Below, piece by piece: positions 45,891 to 55,473 of a stretch of DNA of 64,000 bases. The stretch spans positions 21,821-85,820 of the forward strand of contig JAPOFX010000006.1 in the NCBI GenBank assembly GCA_028283505.1, written 5' to 3'. How positions within the stretch are numbered: position 1 is the first letter of the stretch; every line of letters starts with the position of its first letter. The translations under genes were made by a program, and so were the position numbers. This DNA comes from Candidatus Poseidoniales archaeon (GTDB lineage: Archaea > Thermoplasmatota > Poseidoniia > Poseidoniales > Thalassarchaeaceae). The notes below the pieces were generated by a model, which did no database searches, had not been told where the DNA came from, and worked only from the letters and a program-made list of their open reading frames with translations.

Positions 45891-48029
45891 CTAACTTCCT
45901 CCGGATATTCCTAAACCTGGTATCCTTGTTTTATTTTCAAGGTAACGTAGTATCAAAGCCAAAGTCCATGTTACTATGAAATAGGAAATCAGAACCATTC
46001 CATATGACCAGAAAACTTGGAAAGTTACGGCATTGATTAGCTTAGCCTTTCTTGTTAATTCGGAGTAACCGATCACCATTGCCAAGGAAGAGTTTAGTAC
46101 CAAATTGACCATTTCATTCCCCATTGGAGGTATACAGATCCTGATTGCTTGTGGCATTATTATCAACCTCATTGTTTGCATGTAGTTCAGCCCGATACTC
46201 CTGCCTGCTTCCATTTGCCCAGATGGTATCGCGGAGATTGCACCTCTAATGGTCTCACATTGGTAAGCTCCGGAATTTAGTCCGAGAGCGAAAATTGCAC
46301 TCACGCACGCCCTGTTGGATAGAATGTCGTCCCTTAGGAAAGTCGCGATCAAACCTGTCGTCCCCTCCAGTAATTCAGCGGCTGGGTCGCCAACAAGGGC
46401 CCCTATCTGAACGCCGAAGTGAATGAAGAGGAACTGGACAATCAATGGAGTATTTCTAAAAATATCGGTATAGATCGTAGCAATGAAGTTCAGAGGTCTA
46501 ATTCCCCATGGATTCCATGATACAGTTCTGCCGAAAAGTTCCCGCTCCGATTTTTTGTACTCACCATTGGCTGAAATGAATAATGATCCCAGTAAAATTA
46601 GGCTTACTCCAAAAATTAGATATGCGATGTTTACGAATTGTAATTCCCCAGTGACTCCTTCTGGGTTGATAATTCCAATGGGGGCATAGATGTATTCCCA
46701 TCCATCTAGTCCAAGTCCTTGAATTATGGGAACGAGGTAATTCAAGAATTTCAAACCAACAATGAAGGCCAAAGCTCCAAATAGCCTGACGAAATTAAGG
46801 CCTCTTTTTTGAGCAATTTCCTTTAGTGTGGTCGGGGAGGTCTTCATCATAGATAGTGTGATTCCTAGGAAGAATCCGAGGAAAATCCCGAATAAAACAA
46901 TATTTATTGTGGCGAATAAGCCATCAATCAACATCCCCTTGGAGTAATCAACGAAGCTTCCAAACTCACTGAAGTCTCTCACTTCAAATCCAACTTGTTC
47001 ATTCTCACCGGCTCTTTCGGTAATCAGAATGGTCCCTCCACTGCCCACAGTTACCCCGTTGAACCCATTTATCATCACAATGTCATTGAAGGATGTCAAA
47101 TTATCCACAGGAATCAATTGCCTTGTAACGATATTTCCACCGTCCTTGCTCATAGAGAGATACCCTCCAGAGCCAGAAAGTAGGAATTTATTCGTGCTGG
47201 CGACCTCAATCGAGGTCAAATTAGCATCGAGATTACTGGAACCACCTTCTGATTCAAAATACTGCATATTCCAAAGGAATCCAACTTGGGTGGAAATCTC
47301 CCTTGAGGACTTTAGAACCTCTCCATTATCGGTTATGGCGTATGCCCTAATATCACTGTAGAACTCGATATCTATGATCCTGGATGATGATGCCTCTGAT
47401 GGCGAATCCCTGTAATCCCAGGTAACTCCCCCATCATCGGAGAAAAGTATGGCCCCGTCCTCACCTACGGCAATCCCTCTTTCGGAATCCAAGAAAGAAA
47501 CATCAAGCAGGTCCACTCCACTTACTGAGTAATCATTCCATGTTTGCGATTCATACTTCCATATGCTCCCATTGCTTCCTACTGCAACAGCAGAATCATT
47601 TCGAATGAGAGAAACTCCTGTGATACTCTCTTCACCGATTTCAAATGAGATATCGGCCCACTGATGCGCGGATTCATATTTGATTATGACCGTACCATCT
47701 GAACTGGCGGCTAAAATTGATCCAAATCCGGAGTCAGACATCGACAATTCAGATGAGGTTATCACGTTGGCAAAACTCCATGACAGACCGCCATCCAGAC
47801 TTCCTAAAACGACTCCTCCCTCACCGAAGGCCCATATTTCATCCTCTGTTGCCTCAACTGAAAGCAAGTCATTATTAGTGCCACTTTCGACTTTATCCCA
47901 CCCACTTCTATATTCCTGGGCACCTACAGGCATGGAAACCAGTAAAATTGACAATAAAACAATTACAAAATATCTGTAAATGTAGCTATTAGACTGAGCA
48001 TCTCCTTGAGAAACTCTAGTTTCACTCAT
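45891..48029 (-). CDS. Amino-acid ABC transporter permease fused to an extracellular beta-propeller
   Basis: This 712-residue protein is about three times the size of a normal HisM/GlnP permease. An N-terminal signal segment (~20-38) is followed by ~300 residues of Ycf48/BNR-like propeller repeats (RGIAVGEDGAILFSDDGGVTW is one blade, with other SDDG/SKDG motifs). The membrane part starts near residue 365 and contains the family landmarks IFRNTPLIVQFLFIHFG, GAYQCETIRGAI and the EAA loop EAGRSIGLNYMQTMRLI that contacts the ATPase. The propeller would sit outside above the pore. Whether it replaces, recruits or regulates a solute-binding protein cannot be told. Confidence 0.87.
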   Translation of the reverse strand: MSETRVSQGDAQSNSYIYRYFVIVLLSILLVSMPVGAQEYRSGWDKVESGTNNDLLSVEATEDEIWAFGEGGVVLGSLDGGLSWSFANVITSSELSMSDSGFGSILAASSDGTVIIKYESAHQWADISFEIGEESITGVSLIRNDSAVAVGSNGSIWKYESQTWNDYSVSGVDLLDVSFLDSERGIAVGEDGAILFSDDGGVTWDYRDSPSEASSSRIIDIEFYSDIRAYAITDNGEVLKSSREISTQVGFLWNMQYFESEGGSSNLDANLTSIEVASTNKFLLSGSGGYLSMSKDGGNIVTRQLIPVDNLTSFNDIVMINGFNGVTVGSGGTILITERAGENEQVGFEVRDFSEFGSFVDYSKGMLIDGLFATINIVLFGIFLGFFLGITLSMMKTSPTTLKEIAQKRGLNFVRLFGALAFIVGLKFLNYLVPIIQGLGLDGWEYIYAPIGIINPEGVTGELQFVNIAYLIFGVSLILLGSLFISANGEYKKSERELFGRTVSWNPWGIRPLNFIATIYTDIFRNTPLIVQFLFIHFGVQIGALVGDPAAELLEGTTGLIATFLRDDILSNRACVSAIFALGLNSGAYQCETIRGAISAIPSGQMEAGRSIGLNYMQTMRLIIMPQAIRICIPPMGNEMVNLVLNSSLAMVIGYSELTRKAKLINAVTFQVFWSYGMVLISYFIVTWTLALILRYLENKTRIPGLGISGGS

Positions 48030-48134
48030 CCGCTCCCCTTAGCTTGGTACAGTTCTTCGGATATAGTATCGGCGGTGAGCGCAGGCTGACTGCCTTTCAG
48101 TAATGTTCATCTTCGTCTTTCCCTCGCTTGGGTC

Positions 48135-49046
48135 ATGGCAAGCATGTTGTACAAGGGCAAAGTAAAGGAAGTATGGAGTACAGAAGACCCAGACATTATA
48201 GAATTTAGATACACCGATCAGATTAGTGTTTTTGATCAGATTATCCCAAGCCTCGTTCCAAGAAAGGGTGAGAGCCTCAACCGAACCTCTTGCCATTGGT
48301 TCAAACTTGTTGAGGAAGCCAACATTTGTGAAACCCATATCATTGAGATGAATGCCCCAGACAGAGTTCTGGCAAGAAGATTTGACGTCATAAGGGAGCC
48401 AGGGCAGATTCCAAGAGATATGGAGAATGTGTTCGTCCCCCTTGAGGTGATTTGCAGACACTATCTAGCTGGTGGAGGATGGAGAAGATACGAAAGGGGG
48501 GACGTAGGTCCGGAAGAATTCGGTTTTGAACCCGGAACAGTTCTCCATCAGGGAATTAAGCTACCAAAACCATACCTTGAGGTTTCAACCAAATTTGAGA
48601 AATTTGACAGACTGTTAGATAGGGATGAGGCATTGGAGATTTCAAATCTTAGAGAGGAGGAATTCGATGCCATTTTGGAAATTGTAGTTAAGATCGACGA
48701 GATTATTGATAGAGAGGCCTCGAAAAGAGGCCTAATTCACGTAGATGGAAAGAAGGAATTTGCTTTGGGCCAAGGCAGGGTGCCTGTCCTTGTCGATTCT
48801 TTTGGAACTCTGGATGAGGACAGGTGGTGGGCCTTAGATGATTACAGAAACGGAAAAATTGTATCATTATCAAAGGAATTTGTCAGGGAGCATTATCTAG
48901 GAACTGGTCACTATGAAAAGCTGTATGAAGCTAGAGAGAAGGGGAACGAAGAGCCACCAATTCCAGCGTTGCCGGACGAGATAATCAACCAAACCGCGGA
49001 TCTATACGCAAGTATGTATGAGCGATTAACTGGCCAGCAATTCTAG
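48135..49046 (+). CDS. purC: Phosphoribosylaminoimidazole-succinocarboxamide synthase
   Basis: This 303-residue SAICAR synthetase joins CAIR and aspartate in purine synthesis. Characteristic segments are YKGKVKEVW, the ATP-binding start; QISVFDQIIPS; VPLEVICRHYLAGG; and near the C-terminus GQGRVPVLVDSFGTLDEDR. The ATG at 48135 begins just before the conserved KGKVKEV. It diverges from the transporter operon with a 105-base spacer that holds a possible TATA element (GATATAGTATC, about 48058-48068). Confidence 0.93.
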   Translation: MASMLYKGKVKEVWSTEDPDIIEFRYTDQISVFDQIIPSLVPRKGESLNRTSCHWFKLVEEANICETHIIEMNAPDRVLARRFDVIREPGQIPRDMENVFVPLEVICRHYLAGGGWRRYERGDVGPEEFGFEPGTVLHQGIKLPKPYLEVSTKFEKFDRLLDRDEALEISNLREEEFDAILEIVVKIDEIIDREASKRGLIHVDGKKEFALGQGRVPVLVDSFGTLDEDRWWALDDYRNGKIVSLSKEFVREHYLGTGHYEKLYEAREKGNEEPPIPALPDEIINQTADLYASMYERLTGQQF

Positions 49047-49673
49047 CTACGAATGCCTTCTCATTAATACTCCGCATTTTCTCCTTTGCGCAGCCCTTAA
49101 CATCGCTAAGAGTAGTCTAAACGCGTAGTCAACCCCCCCATCCAAGGGTTCATCGGATAGTACCTCCCATCTGCCAGATCGGATAGACCTCTGCAATTCA
49201 GAAACCTCCTTTCTATCGAGCCAGCCCAAGAGAGTAAGTCCACCGAATCCATTTCTGAAGCCAGCCTCACCGAGATTATCTTCTGAGAGCCCATCAGATA
49301 GCTTATACAACAATTCATGCAATGTTGTCATATCTCCCTTCTGCTTGGTGTAGGATAGTAGGTAGGTCACAATATTTCCATCAGCGTAGGGGAATCGTCC
49401 CAACCTCTCCTTCCCTGAGCCCGCATCTATCCCCTCGCTACGCCCGCCATATTCATCCAAGTCAATGATTGTTAGGTAAAGCAATGTAGCTGGATCAATA
49501 CCTGGCTCTTCGCCCATCCTAAGGTTTTGAATGTCGGATAAGTTGGGTCTAACCCTCTTTAGCTCCTCATGATCTCCGCCTAAGGAAGATTGTATATGGG
49601 GTATCACTTCAATTGGGTCATGTGTTATTGGGTCGAATGTATGGAAGCTTGGAAGGTTTGATTGTTCGGACAC
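49047..49673 (-). CDS. Hypothetical protein, 208 residues
   Basis: I do not recognise this protein. It is soluble-looking, with no signal or membrane segment. Helices dominate the middle (PATLLYLTIIDLDEY, GNIVTYLLSYTKQKGDMTTLHELLYKL) and the C-terminus is basic (RAAQRRKCGVLMRRHS). It begins 10 bases after the stop of the 1886-residue surface protein on the same strand, so it may be cotranscribed, and it abuts purC end to end without overlap. Confidence 0.55.
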   Translation of the reverse strand: MSEQSNLPSFHTFDPITHDPIEVIPHIQSSLGGDHEELKRVRPNLSDIQNLRMGEEPGIDPATLLYLTIIDLDEYGGRSEGIDAGSGKERLGRFPYADGNIVTYLLSYTKQKGDMTTLHELLYKLSDGLSEDNLGEAGFRNGFGGLTLLGWLDRKEVSELQRSIRSGRWEVLSDEPLDGGVDYAFRLLLAMLRAAQRRKCGVLMRRHS

Positions 49674-49683
49674 TCTTTCACCA

Positions 49684-52600
49684 CTATTTTCTAGCCCTCA
49701 ATCGATTTAGACGATGCTCGAAAGAATCGAAATCCTCGGATCCACCATCAATGTTTGATGGTGCTCCCTCGTCCTCTAATTTTTCATCAACACTCTCTTC
49801 TAATGCCTCACTTTCTTGTTCTCTGTGGCTCTTCTCCTCCTGGGCCAATCTGGATTTCCTTTCCAATGCCTTCTTCTCTACTGCTAACCTGGTCTTTTCC
49901 ATCATCTCTCTTCCTTCCCTGAAGTTTTTGGCCATCCAGGCAAAGGCAATTGAGGCCCCAATAACCAAGATTGCAGAAGCAATAGCGGTGCTTGAATCGC
50001 TGAACCCACCTTCTGAATCTTCTGAACCAGATAGGATTATTCTGGCCTCATTATCGGTTTGATCGGAGTCCTCATCCCATGGGAACTCGCAGCTTATGGT
50101 CGCCACGAGCTCAACACCATCGCTTACATCGGGCCTTTCTACCCTAGGTCTAGGGGCCAGTGCACTAGACTCAGACATATCTACAGAGTACTCTCTTGAA
50201 TATGAGCCGGCTTCCACCGTTATACTGCAAATCGACTCATCTAAAATTTCCTGATTACTTCTTTTGGTTAGGATAGATATTTCTTGTCCCTCGCCCGTCC
50301 CCACAATTTCCAATCCCACGAGGCCAACGTTCCAATCAGTCCTCCTGACATCAAACAGCTTGCTGGTTGAAGAAACCTCCACTCCTCTCGAATCTATTAC
50401 CCTAATCGTTAACTCGCTAATACCAGGTTCAGGACTCCAATCATCCGCACTTAGATTGATTATCCCCGAGGCCAATCCAGAGTCAACTTCACTTGAAACG
50501 GAATCAATCATTTCCCCCTTATCACTAGATAGGATTATTGTAAATTCAAATTTTCCTGTGCCATTCATGATCATACAATTGGCCTGTATTGAGGACACTT
50601 CTCCACTGATGGAGCAACTGGCTATTCTGGAAGGTATTTCTGAAACCCAGGATTTGTATTCCAGGTCAATTGATGAATCAATTAGAAAGCTCCCATTTTT
50701 CCCTATTTCTGAATTCCAGAGCCAACCAATTGGATCTGTCCATGGAAGTATCCCAGACTCGGAGTCGATTACAGTGCTACTCGGGTTGGTCCCGTGAATT
50801 TTCATCGCATACTTATCCCCAGAAGTTGAAATAATCACGGGGCTACTCCCCCATGAGTAATTTTCCTTTCTAGTATCCAAAGAAATCTCCCTCTGATTTC
50901 CTTGGGTGTCAGAAGCTAGGATTCTTATGGTTTTTACATCTCCCCCCCACGATTCGTCGGGAATTACTTCTAGTGGCACTCCTGCAATCTCCCCAGATCC
51001 CAGAATAACACTCTCATCTCCAGATACCTCCCATCCAAATGGGAGGCTAAGTACCATGAAAGAGATCGTACTCGGTGAGTTACCAGTATTCTCTATCATA
51101 GCCAAGGGGTACCCCCCATCTCGGCTCACAACCCACTCTCCAAAACCTGTCAGGGAAAAATCATGGGTTGCAGACACTCTTATTGGGAAAACAATCTCAG
51201 AAAGGCCCGTGGAGTCGCCCTCTCTTATCCTGAGGTTCAGTTCGACCGCCCTGCCATGAATGGCATTGTCAGGAGGGGTAATATTGAGTAGCAAGGGAGC
51301 ACTTTCGCCCGGATCGATGACAGGAAGATCCGCTATATCCCCAATCTGCCAACCGCTCTCTCCGGATACGAACATGGATATGTATGGGCGCGAGGGGGAA
51401 TTTCCAGTCTGTATTACCGAGAGTAAGATCTCTGACCCGCCCGGATCAACTTCCAGGCTAGCCTGATTAACGACAGCATTCCATGAGGGTACGTGACCCG
51501 ATCTGACTGAGAATGAGAATGTCGAAACCTCTTGTCCCCGCGAAATTGCAATTACTGTTACTTCAACCTCAGAACCACTCCAAGCATCATCAGGGATGCC
51601 CGCACCAATTTTCATAATCACACTGTCATTGACTCCGACGCCGAAAACTGTATCTCCATATGAACTCCAATCAGTAGAGACATCCCCCTCCTCTAAAGTG
51701 ATAGAAATAGAAGTAATCAGTTCCAAATCATCATCTAGATTGCCAACATTGGTGGCTATAACGCTCATCTCAAAGTCCTCGCCAGGATTAGCCATTACCG
51801 ACGCTCCTTCACCTTCATTTTCTTCCCCTTCAGTTACGAAATATGGATAGATGTCCCATTGGTGGTCCTGCCTGGCCTCAAATACAATTTCAACTTCAGA
51901 GCTAACGCTGCCATCCCCCAGCGATTGCATGACAAATAATATCCTGACTGGCACTCTGGCAGGGGTTTCTTCAGGAAGAATGACAGTAATAGGGACAGTT
52001 GTCAGACTTCCGGCCGATAATGAGACCAAGTCTCTTGAAAAGGATACAATGACTCCGGGATCTTCAGAGATGTTTTGGTCTAATAACACTGAATGACTTA
52101 AATCGTACGAGTCTACTCCGTTACCTGGGTTCTCAAGCCTCAATACAACGAGTGCTTCTTCATCGACATCAACCAATATTGGCACTTCAGAGGGCGATGA
52201 TTTAACCATGGATGACCTGTATATTTGTAGGATTTCGAGGGATAATCTGAGCGAATGATCAGATGACTCGTTACTTGAGTCTTCGAAGTAATGAAAAGCT
52301 GGCGCGGCAGTGCTGGGGAGATCCAAAATCAATGATCCCTCCCCACTTCCACCAGTCACGTCCAAAGTAACAAGGTCCCCATTAATCGATAAATCCCCAG
52401 ATGATGACCATATCCAGCCAGTTTTCGCCATTCCAGAAGAAGAAAGAGACCATGTCAAGGTATCGGTCCCAGAAGGTTTGTCGCCCTCTATATCCCAGAC
52501 AAGGTTTGTTGTTGGGACACTTCGAATGTGGCTCCGGCTGACCACTCCAGATGCAATGAATGTCAACTCAACAGTCTGGCAAGACTCATCACCATCAACA

Positions 52601-55344
52601 CACATCGTCAGTGATGTCTCAACATAATCACCAATTGAGACAGATTGCTGATTTTGATTGGTTAACGGGACCTCCAGATATGCTTCCAAGACTAGTTTCT
52701 CCCCCGGCCCAAGAACCAATGCAAATCTCTCATTGCCATCCTCGTCGTATAGTCTTAGATCGCTTCCCCACAGTGTGTTATCCCAATCCATGGAAATCTG
52801 ATTCTCTGCCGCATTGCCTATATTTTCAACTACCATCCATGCTCTGGCAAAATCTCCAATCAACCCATGCCCGGTGCTGAATGAAGCACCCTCTGGACCC
52901 CTTATCGAAAGACCCCTGGTTCTGTTTGCCTCAACAGGAACTATTGAGGAAATAGTAACATTTTCATCACTGTCCAAAGTCATACTCAGTGTAAGAAAAC
53001 CAGAGTCGGAACCAAGCGCGTTTCCAGGAGCACTCACTTCAATTGAAGGAGACCACGTTTCCCCTACAGGAATTTCAATATTCTCAATCCCTCCTGCTGA
53101 AACATCTGACCATGACCAACCTGGAGGCAGTCCTGAGTCATCAACACTGAGGGACCATGTGCCGGATAGACGTCCAGTTGATCTTATTGATGGCTGTATA
53201 ATTTCATTCTCTCCCGGCGTGATCCTTACAGGTTCTGACGAGGTTTCGAAAGTTACATTGTAAGTTGGAATTATCGATAGTACTTTGGCGAACAAGTCGT
53301 TATCGGTCCTTGTTTGAGATATATTACCGAACGGATCGATCTCTAGGGTGAATTCATGGTCACCCAGTGGTCCAGACCATTCAATGGAAAATGACTCAAA
53401 AGACCCAGTTCCGGTCGGAGCTACTGGTTGCAATGAGCTAAATCGGTGCCTACCTATCTCTGCCCCATCTACATAGAGTACAGCATCCACATCGGAATCC
53501 GGATTGGATGTACCGCAATTTTCCACAAAAGCGGTAATTTGTACATCTTGGCCAGGATTTGGTGAAGTCGGATCGAATTCTATTCCTCTGCCATCTAGTA
53601 AAGGCCTGATATCTGCTCTTTCCAGAGAAATTACAGTTCCTCCGATGATAACATCTAGGGTTCCATCGCCATCAATATCCGCCAATGATGGAGATGACCA
53701 TGTTCTCTGATTCAGCTCCAAATCACTGGACCATTCTGTACTAATCCCCGAGCCAGTCCCCTCCGATCCGTCGAATGCCCACAAAGATCGTCCAAAGCCA
53801 ACCACTAACTCTGGTTCACCTGTCCCCTCGATATCCATCCAAACCGGTTGTGAGACTGCTATCTCATCATTCGGAGTCCCACTGCTCTGCTCCAGATCTC
53901 GATGCCAAGCCTCATCCGGACTTGAAGTGTCAATGTCATCTACACATCCAGCTATTCCGTGTCTTGCCGTAGTAGTCTGCCACCACGTTACCCAACACAT
54001 TCTATCGTGGTCTCCATCTCCGTCTGTATCTATTGGCAATGGGGGGGCATCTGCATAACCATTAGGAGCTGAATAAGACCACTTTTCCGAGCCATTTGAG
54101 ACCTCAATTCCCCTATACTCAGCCCCATCCAATGTGCCAGATGAGTCACTATCAGTGGGAATTGTGACTATAATCTCTGGATTATCGTCACTGTCCAAAT
54201 TTGCGACTATTGGACCCGGGAGTCGTATGTGGGGGACATTTGAGTCACCATCCAAATTTCCCAGCGATTTCCCATCCCAACTAGGATCTCCGCTGGATGA
54301 ATCTAGCTTCCAGAGCCACATAGCACCGTTTGTTGATTCAGTTGTTGTTAGCATCACATAGGCGGTGTTCTCATCGGTCTGTACGAATACTGGGTCAGAT
54401 CCATGGCTTCCATACCCCAACCTTTTGTTCCATAAAATCGAAGGAGACCCCGAGGAAGGCAAAGAGATCGCAATAACTTGGGGAGTGTTGTCAGACTCTC
54501 TGATGGCTGAGATAACCAGCTCTGCATCGCCATCAAGATCCAAGTCAGCCAGAAGTGGTTGAGAGGTTGGTTTGTGATTTCCCCATATACTTCCAGTGTA
54601 AGGCCCCTCTTCGCTACTAATCATCAAGTCAGTGTCTTCCCATGACCAAATCTGTTGACTGTCTTTGTTTCCGCCGTAAGACCACCCTGTTACGCTGCAG
54701 GAGAGGATAGGGGACCATGCTTCTACCTTCATTTTGGCATCACTGCCAACAATTACATCATAAACGACAATTATCTCAGGGCCCCCCATCCCATTAATAT
54801 CAACAATCAACGGAGAGGCCTTCACCTTCTCACTTTGGCCTAGATTAACTTCCCATGCCAGATCTGAATCCTCACCTTCGACTATTCGAAGGTAGCTATC
54901 GCCAGAAGACGAATCAGTTTGAATCAGGACGGTGAATAGAGAGCTCCCTCCGCACCTCTCGGATGAATCAGAATCTACAATTAGCGACTCGCTAAAGTCC
55001 CCGATTGGTGTCCCCAGAGAATCCGTCCCGAGATCATAGCTACCATATTCCCAGTTAATCGTGGGGTCTATAATCGATAATAGGGAATCAGCGCCACCAA
55101 CTGGGTCATGTGCCGGGCTTCCGGAGCCCCTGTCTGGGGTTCTTCCTGGTTGGGGCCAAGGCTGGTCACCATCCGACCATGGATCATTAGAACTAGTCCC
55201 AGAGACCTTTTCGTAATTCGAATTTGATAACTCCTCATTGGAAATCAAGAAAATCGGATAGATGACAACAAACAGCATTATTGCAGAAATAATTAGGGCT
55301 TTTCCTCGCCCGGTCGGGGCATCTCGCTCACTAAGGGTTGCCAT
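49684..55344 (-). CDS. Giant anchored surface protein with FG-GAP/VCBS propeller and CARDB/NEW3 repeats
   Basis: The protein is 1886 residues counted from the ATG at 55344 (an upstream ATG at 55371 adds nine). A signal-anchor segment (~15-35) leads outside. Residues ~130-580 hold FG-GAP/VCBS-like repeats of the type PLLADLDLDGDAELVIS and PSLADIDGDGTLDVIIGG, typical of calcium-binding seven-bladed propellers. They are followed by a CARDB domain (~585-700, NPGQDVQITAFVENCG) and roughly ten NEW3-like beta domains. A single helix (~1785-1805) precedes a highly charged cytoplasmic coiled coil. Ligand or adhesion function is inferred. It shares its design with the 986-residue protein. Confidence 0.75.
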   Translation of the reverse strand: MATLSERDAPTGRGKALIISAIMLFVVIYPIFLISNEELSNSNYEKVSGTSSNDPWSDGDQPWPQPGRTPDRGSGSPAHDPVGGADSLLSIIDPTINWEYGSYDLGTDSLGTPIGDFSESLIVDSDSSERCGGSSLFTVLIQTDSSSGDSYLRIVEGEDSDLAWEVNLGQSEKVKASPLIVDINGMGGPEIIVVYDVIVGSDAKMKVEAWSPILSCSVTGWSYGGNKDSQQIWSWEDTDLMISSEEGPYTGSIWGNHKPTSQPLLADLDLDGDAELVISAIRESDNTPQVIAISLPSSGSPSILWNKRLGYGSHGSDPVFVQTDENTAYVMLTTTESTNGAMWLWKLDSSSGDPSWDGKSLGNLDGDSNVPHIRLPGPIVANLDSDDNPEIIVTIPTDSDSSGTLDGAEYRGIEVSNGSEKWSYSAPNGYADAPPLPIDTDGDGDHDRMCWVTWWQTTTARHGIAGCVDDIDTSSPDEAWHRDLEQSSGTPNDEIAVSQPVWMDIEGTGEPELVVGFGRSLWAFDGSEGTGSGISTEWSSDLELNQRTWSSPSLADIDGDGTLDVIIGGTVISLERADIRPLLDGRGIEFDPTSPNPGQDVQITAFVENCGTSNPDSDVDAVLYVDGAEIGRHRFSSLQPVAPTGTGSFESFSIEWSGPLGDHEFTLEIDPFGNISQTRTDNDLFAKVLSIIPTYNVTFETSSEPVRITPGENEIIQPSIRSTGRLSGTWSLSVDDSGLPPGWSWSDVSAGGIENIEIPVGETWSPSIEVSAPGNALGSDSGFLTLSMTLDSDENVTISSIVPVEANRTRGLSIRGPEGASFSTGHGLIGDFARAWMVVENIGNAAENQISMDWDNTLWGSDLRLYDEDGNERFALVLGPGEKLVLEAYLEVPLTNQNQQSVSIGDYVETSLTMCVDGDESCQTVELTFIASGVVSRSHIRSVPTTNLVWDIEGDKPSGTDTLTWSLSSSGMAKTGWIWSSSGDLSINGDLVTLDVTGGSGEGSLILDLPSTAAPAFHYFEDSSNESSDHSLRLSLEILQIYRSSMVKSSPSEVPILVDVDEEALVVLRLENPGNGVDSYDLSHSVLLDQNISEDPGVIVSFSRDLVSLSAGSLTTVPITVILPEETPARVPVRILFVMQSLGDGSVSSEVEIVFEARQDHQWDIYPYFVTEGEENEGEGASVMANPGEDFEMSVIATNVGNLDDDLELITSISITLEEGDVSTDWSSYGDTVFGVGVNDSVIMKIGAGIPDDAWSGSEVEVTVIAISRGQEVSTFSFSVRSGHVPSWNAVVNQASLEVDPGGSEILLSVIQTGNSPSRPYISMFVSGESGWQIGDIADLPVIDPGESAPLLLNITPPDNAIHGRAVELNLRIREGDSTGLSEIVFPIRVSATHDFSLTGFGEWVVSRDGGYPLAMIENTGNSPSTISFMVLSLPFGWEVSGDESVILGSGEIAGVPLEVIPDESWGGDVKTIRILASDTQGNQREISLDTRKENYSWGSSPVIISTSGDKYAMKIHGTNPSSTVIDSESGILPWTDPIGWLWNSEIGKNGSFLIDSSIDLEYKSWVSEIPSRIASCSISGEVSSIQANCMIMNGTGKFEFTIILSSDKGEMIDSVSSEVDSGLASGIINLSADDWSPEPGISELTIRVIDSRGVEVSSTSKLFDVRRTDWNVGLVGLEIVGTGEGQEISILTKRSNQEILDESICSITVEAGSYSREYSVDMSESSALAPRPRVERPDVSDGVELVATISCEFPWDEDSDQTDNEARIILSGSEDSEGGFSDSSTAIASAILVIGASIAFAWMAKNFREGREMMEKTRLAVEKKALERKSRLAQEEKSHREQESEALEESVDEKLEDEGAPSNIDGGSEDFDSFEHRLNRLRARK

Positions 55345-55398
55345 CAGAATAGCAAATGGTATTTGGAACACACTTGAACGTTCGCACCATATTCTCTC

Positions 55399-55415
55399 TC
55401 AGACCGTAGGTCTGA
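55399..55415. promoter_or_regulatory. Palindrome between the giant surface gene and the rpo7 leader
   Basis: TCAGACC-GTA-GGTCTGA is a perfect 7-bp inverted repeat with a 3-base centre. It lies 55 bases upstream of the surface protein ATG (minus) and about 60 bases before the structured rpo7 leader (plus). Its position suits a protein-binding operator; as RNA it would be a short hairpin. A second small palindrome GAACGTTC occurs at 55376-55383. Confidence 0.4.
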
Positions 55416-55473
55416 ATGTTTATCCAAGGTAGCCAAGAACCAGAATCATCCGTTGCGCTTATACAGGAGAGGC

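Noticed and set aside
53775-53972. Plus-strand frames inside the FG-GAP giant gene
   Set aside because: They are antisense shadows of a well-supported 1886-residue frame.
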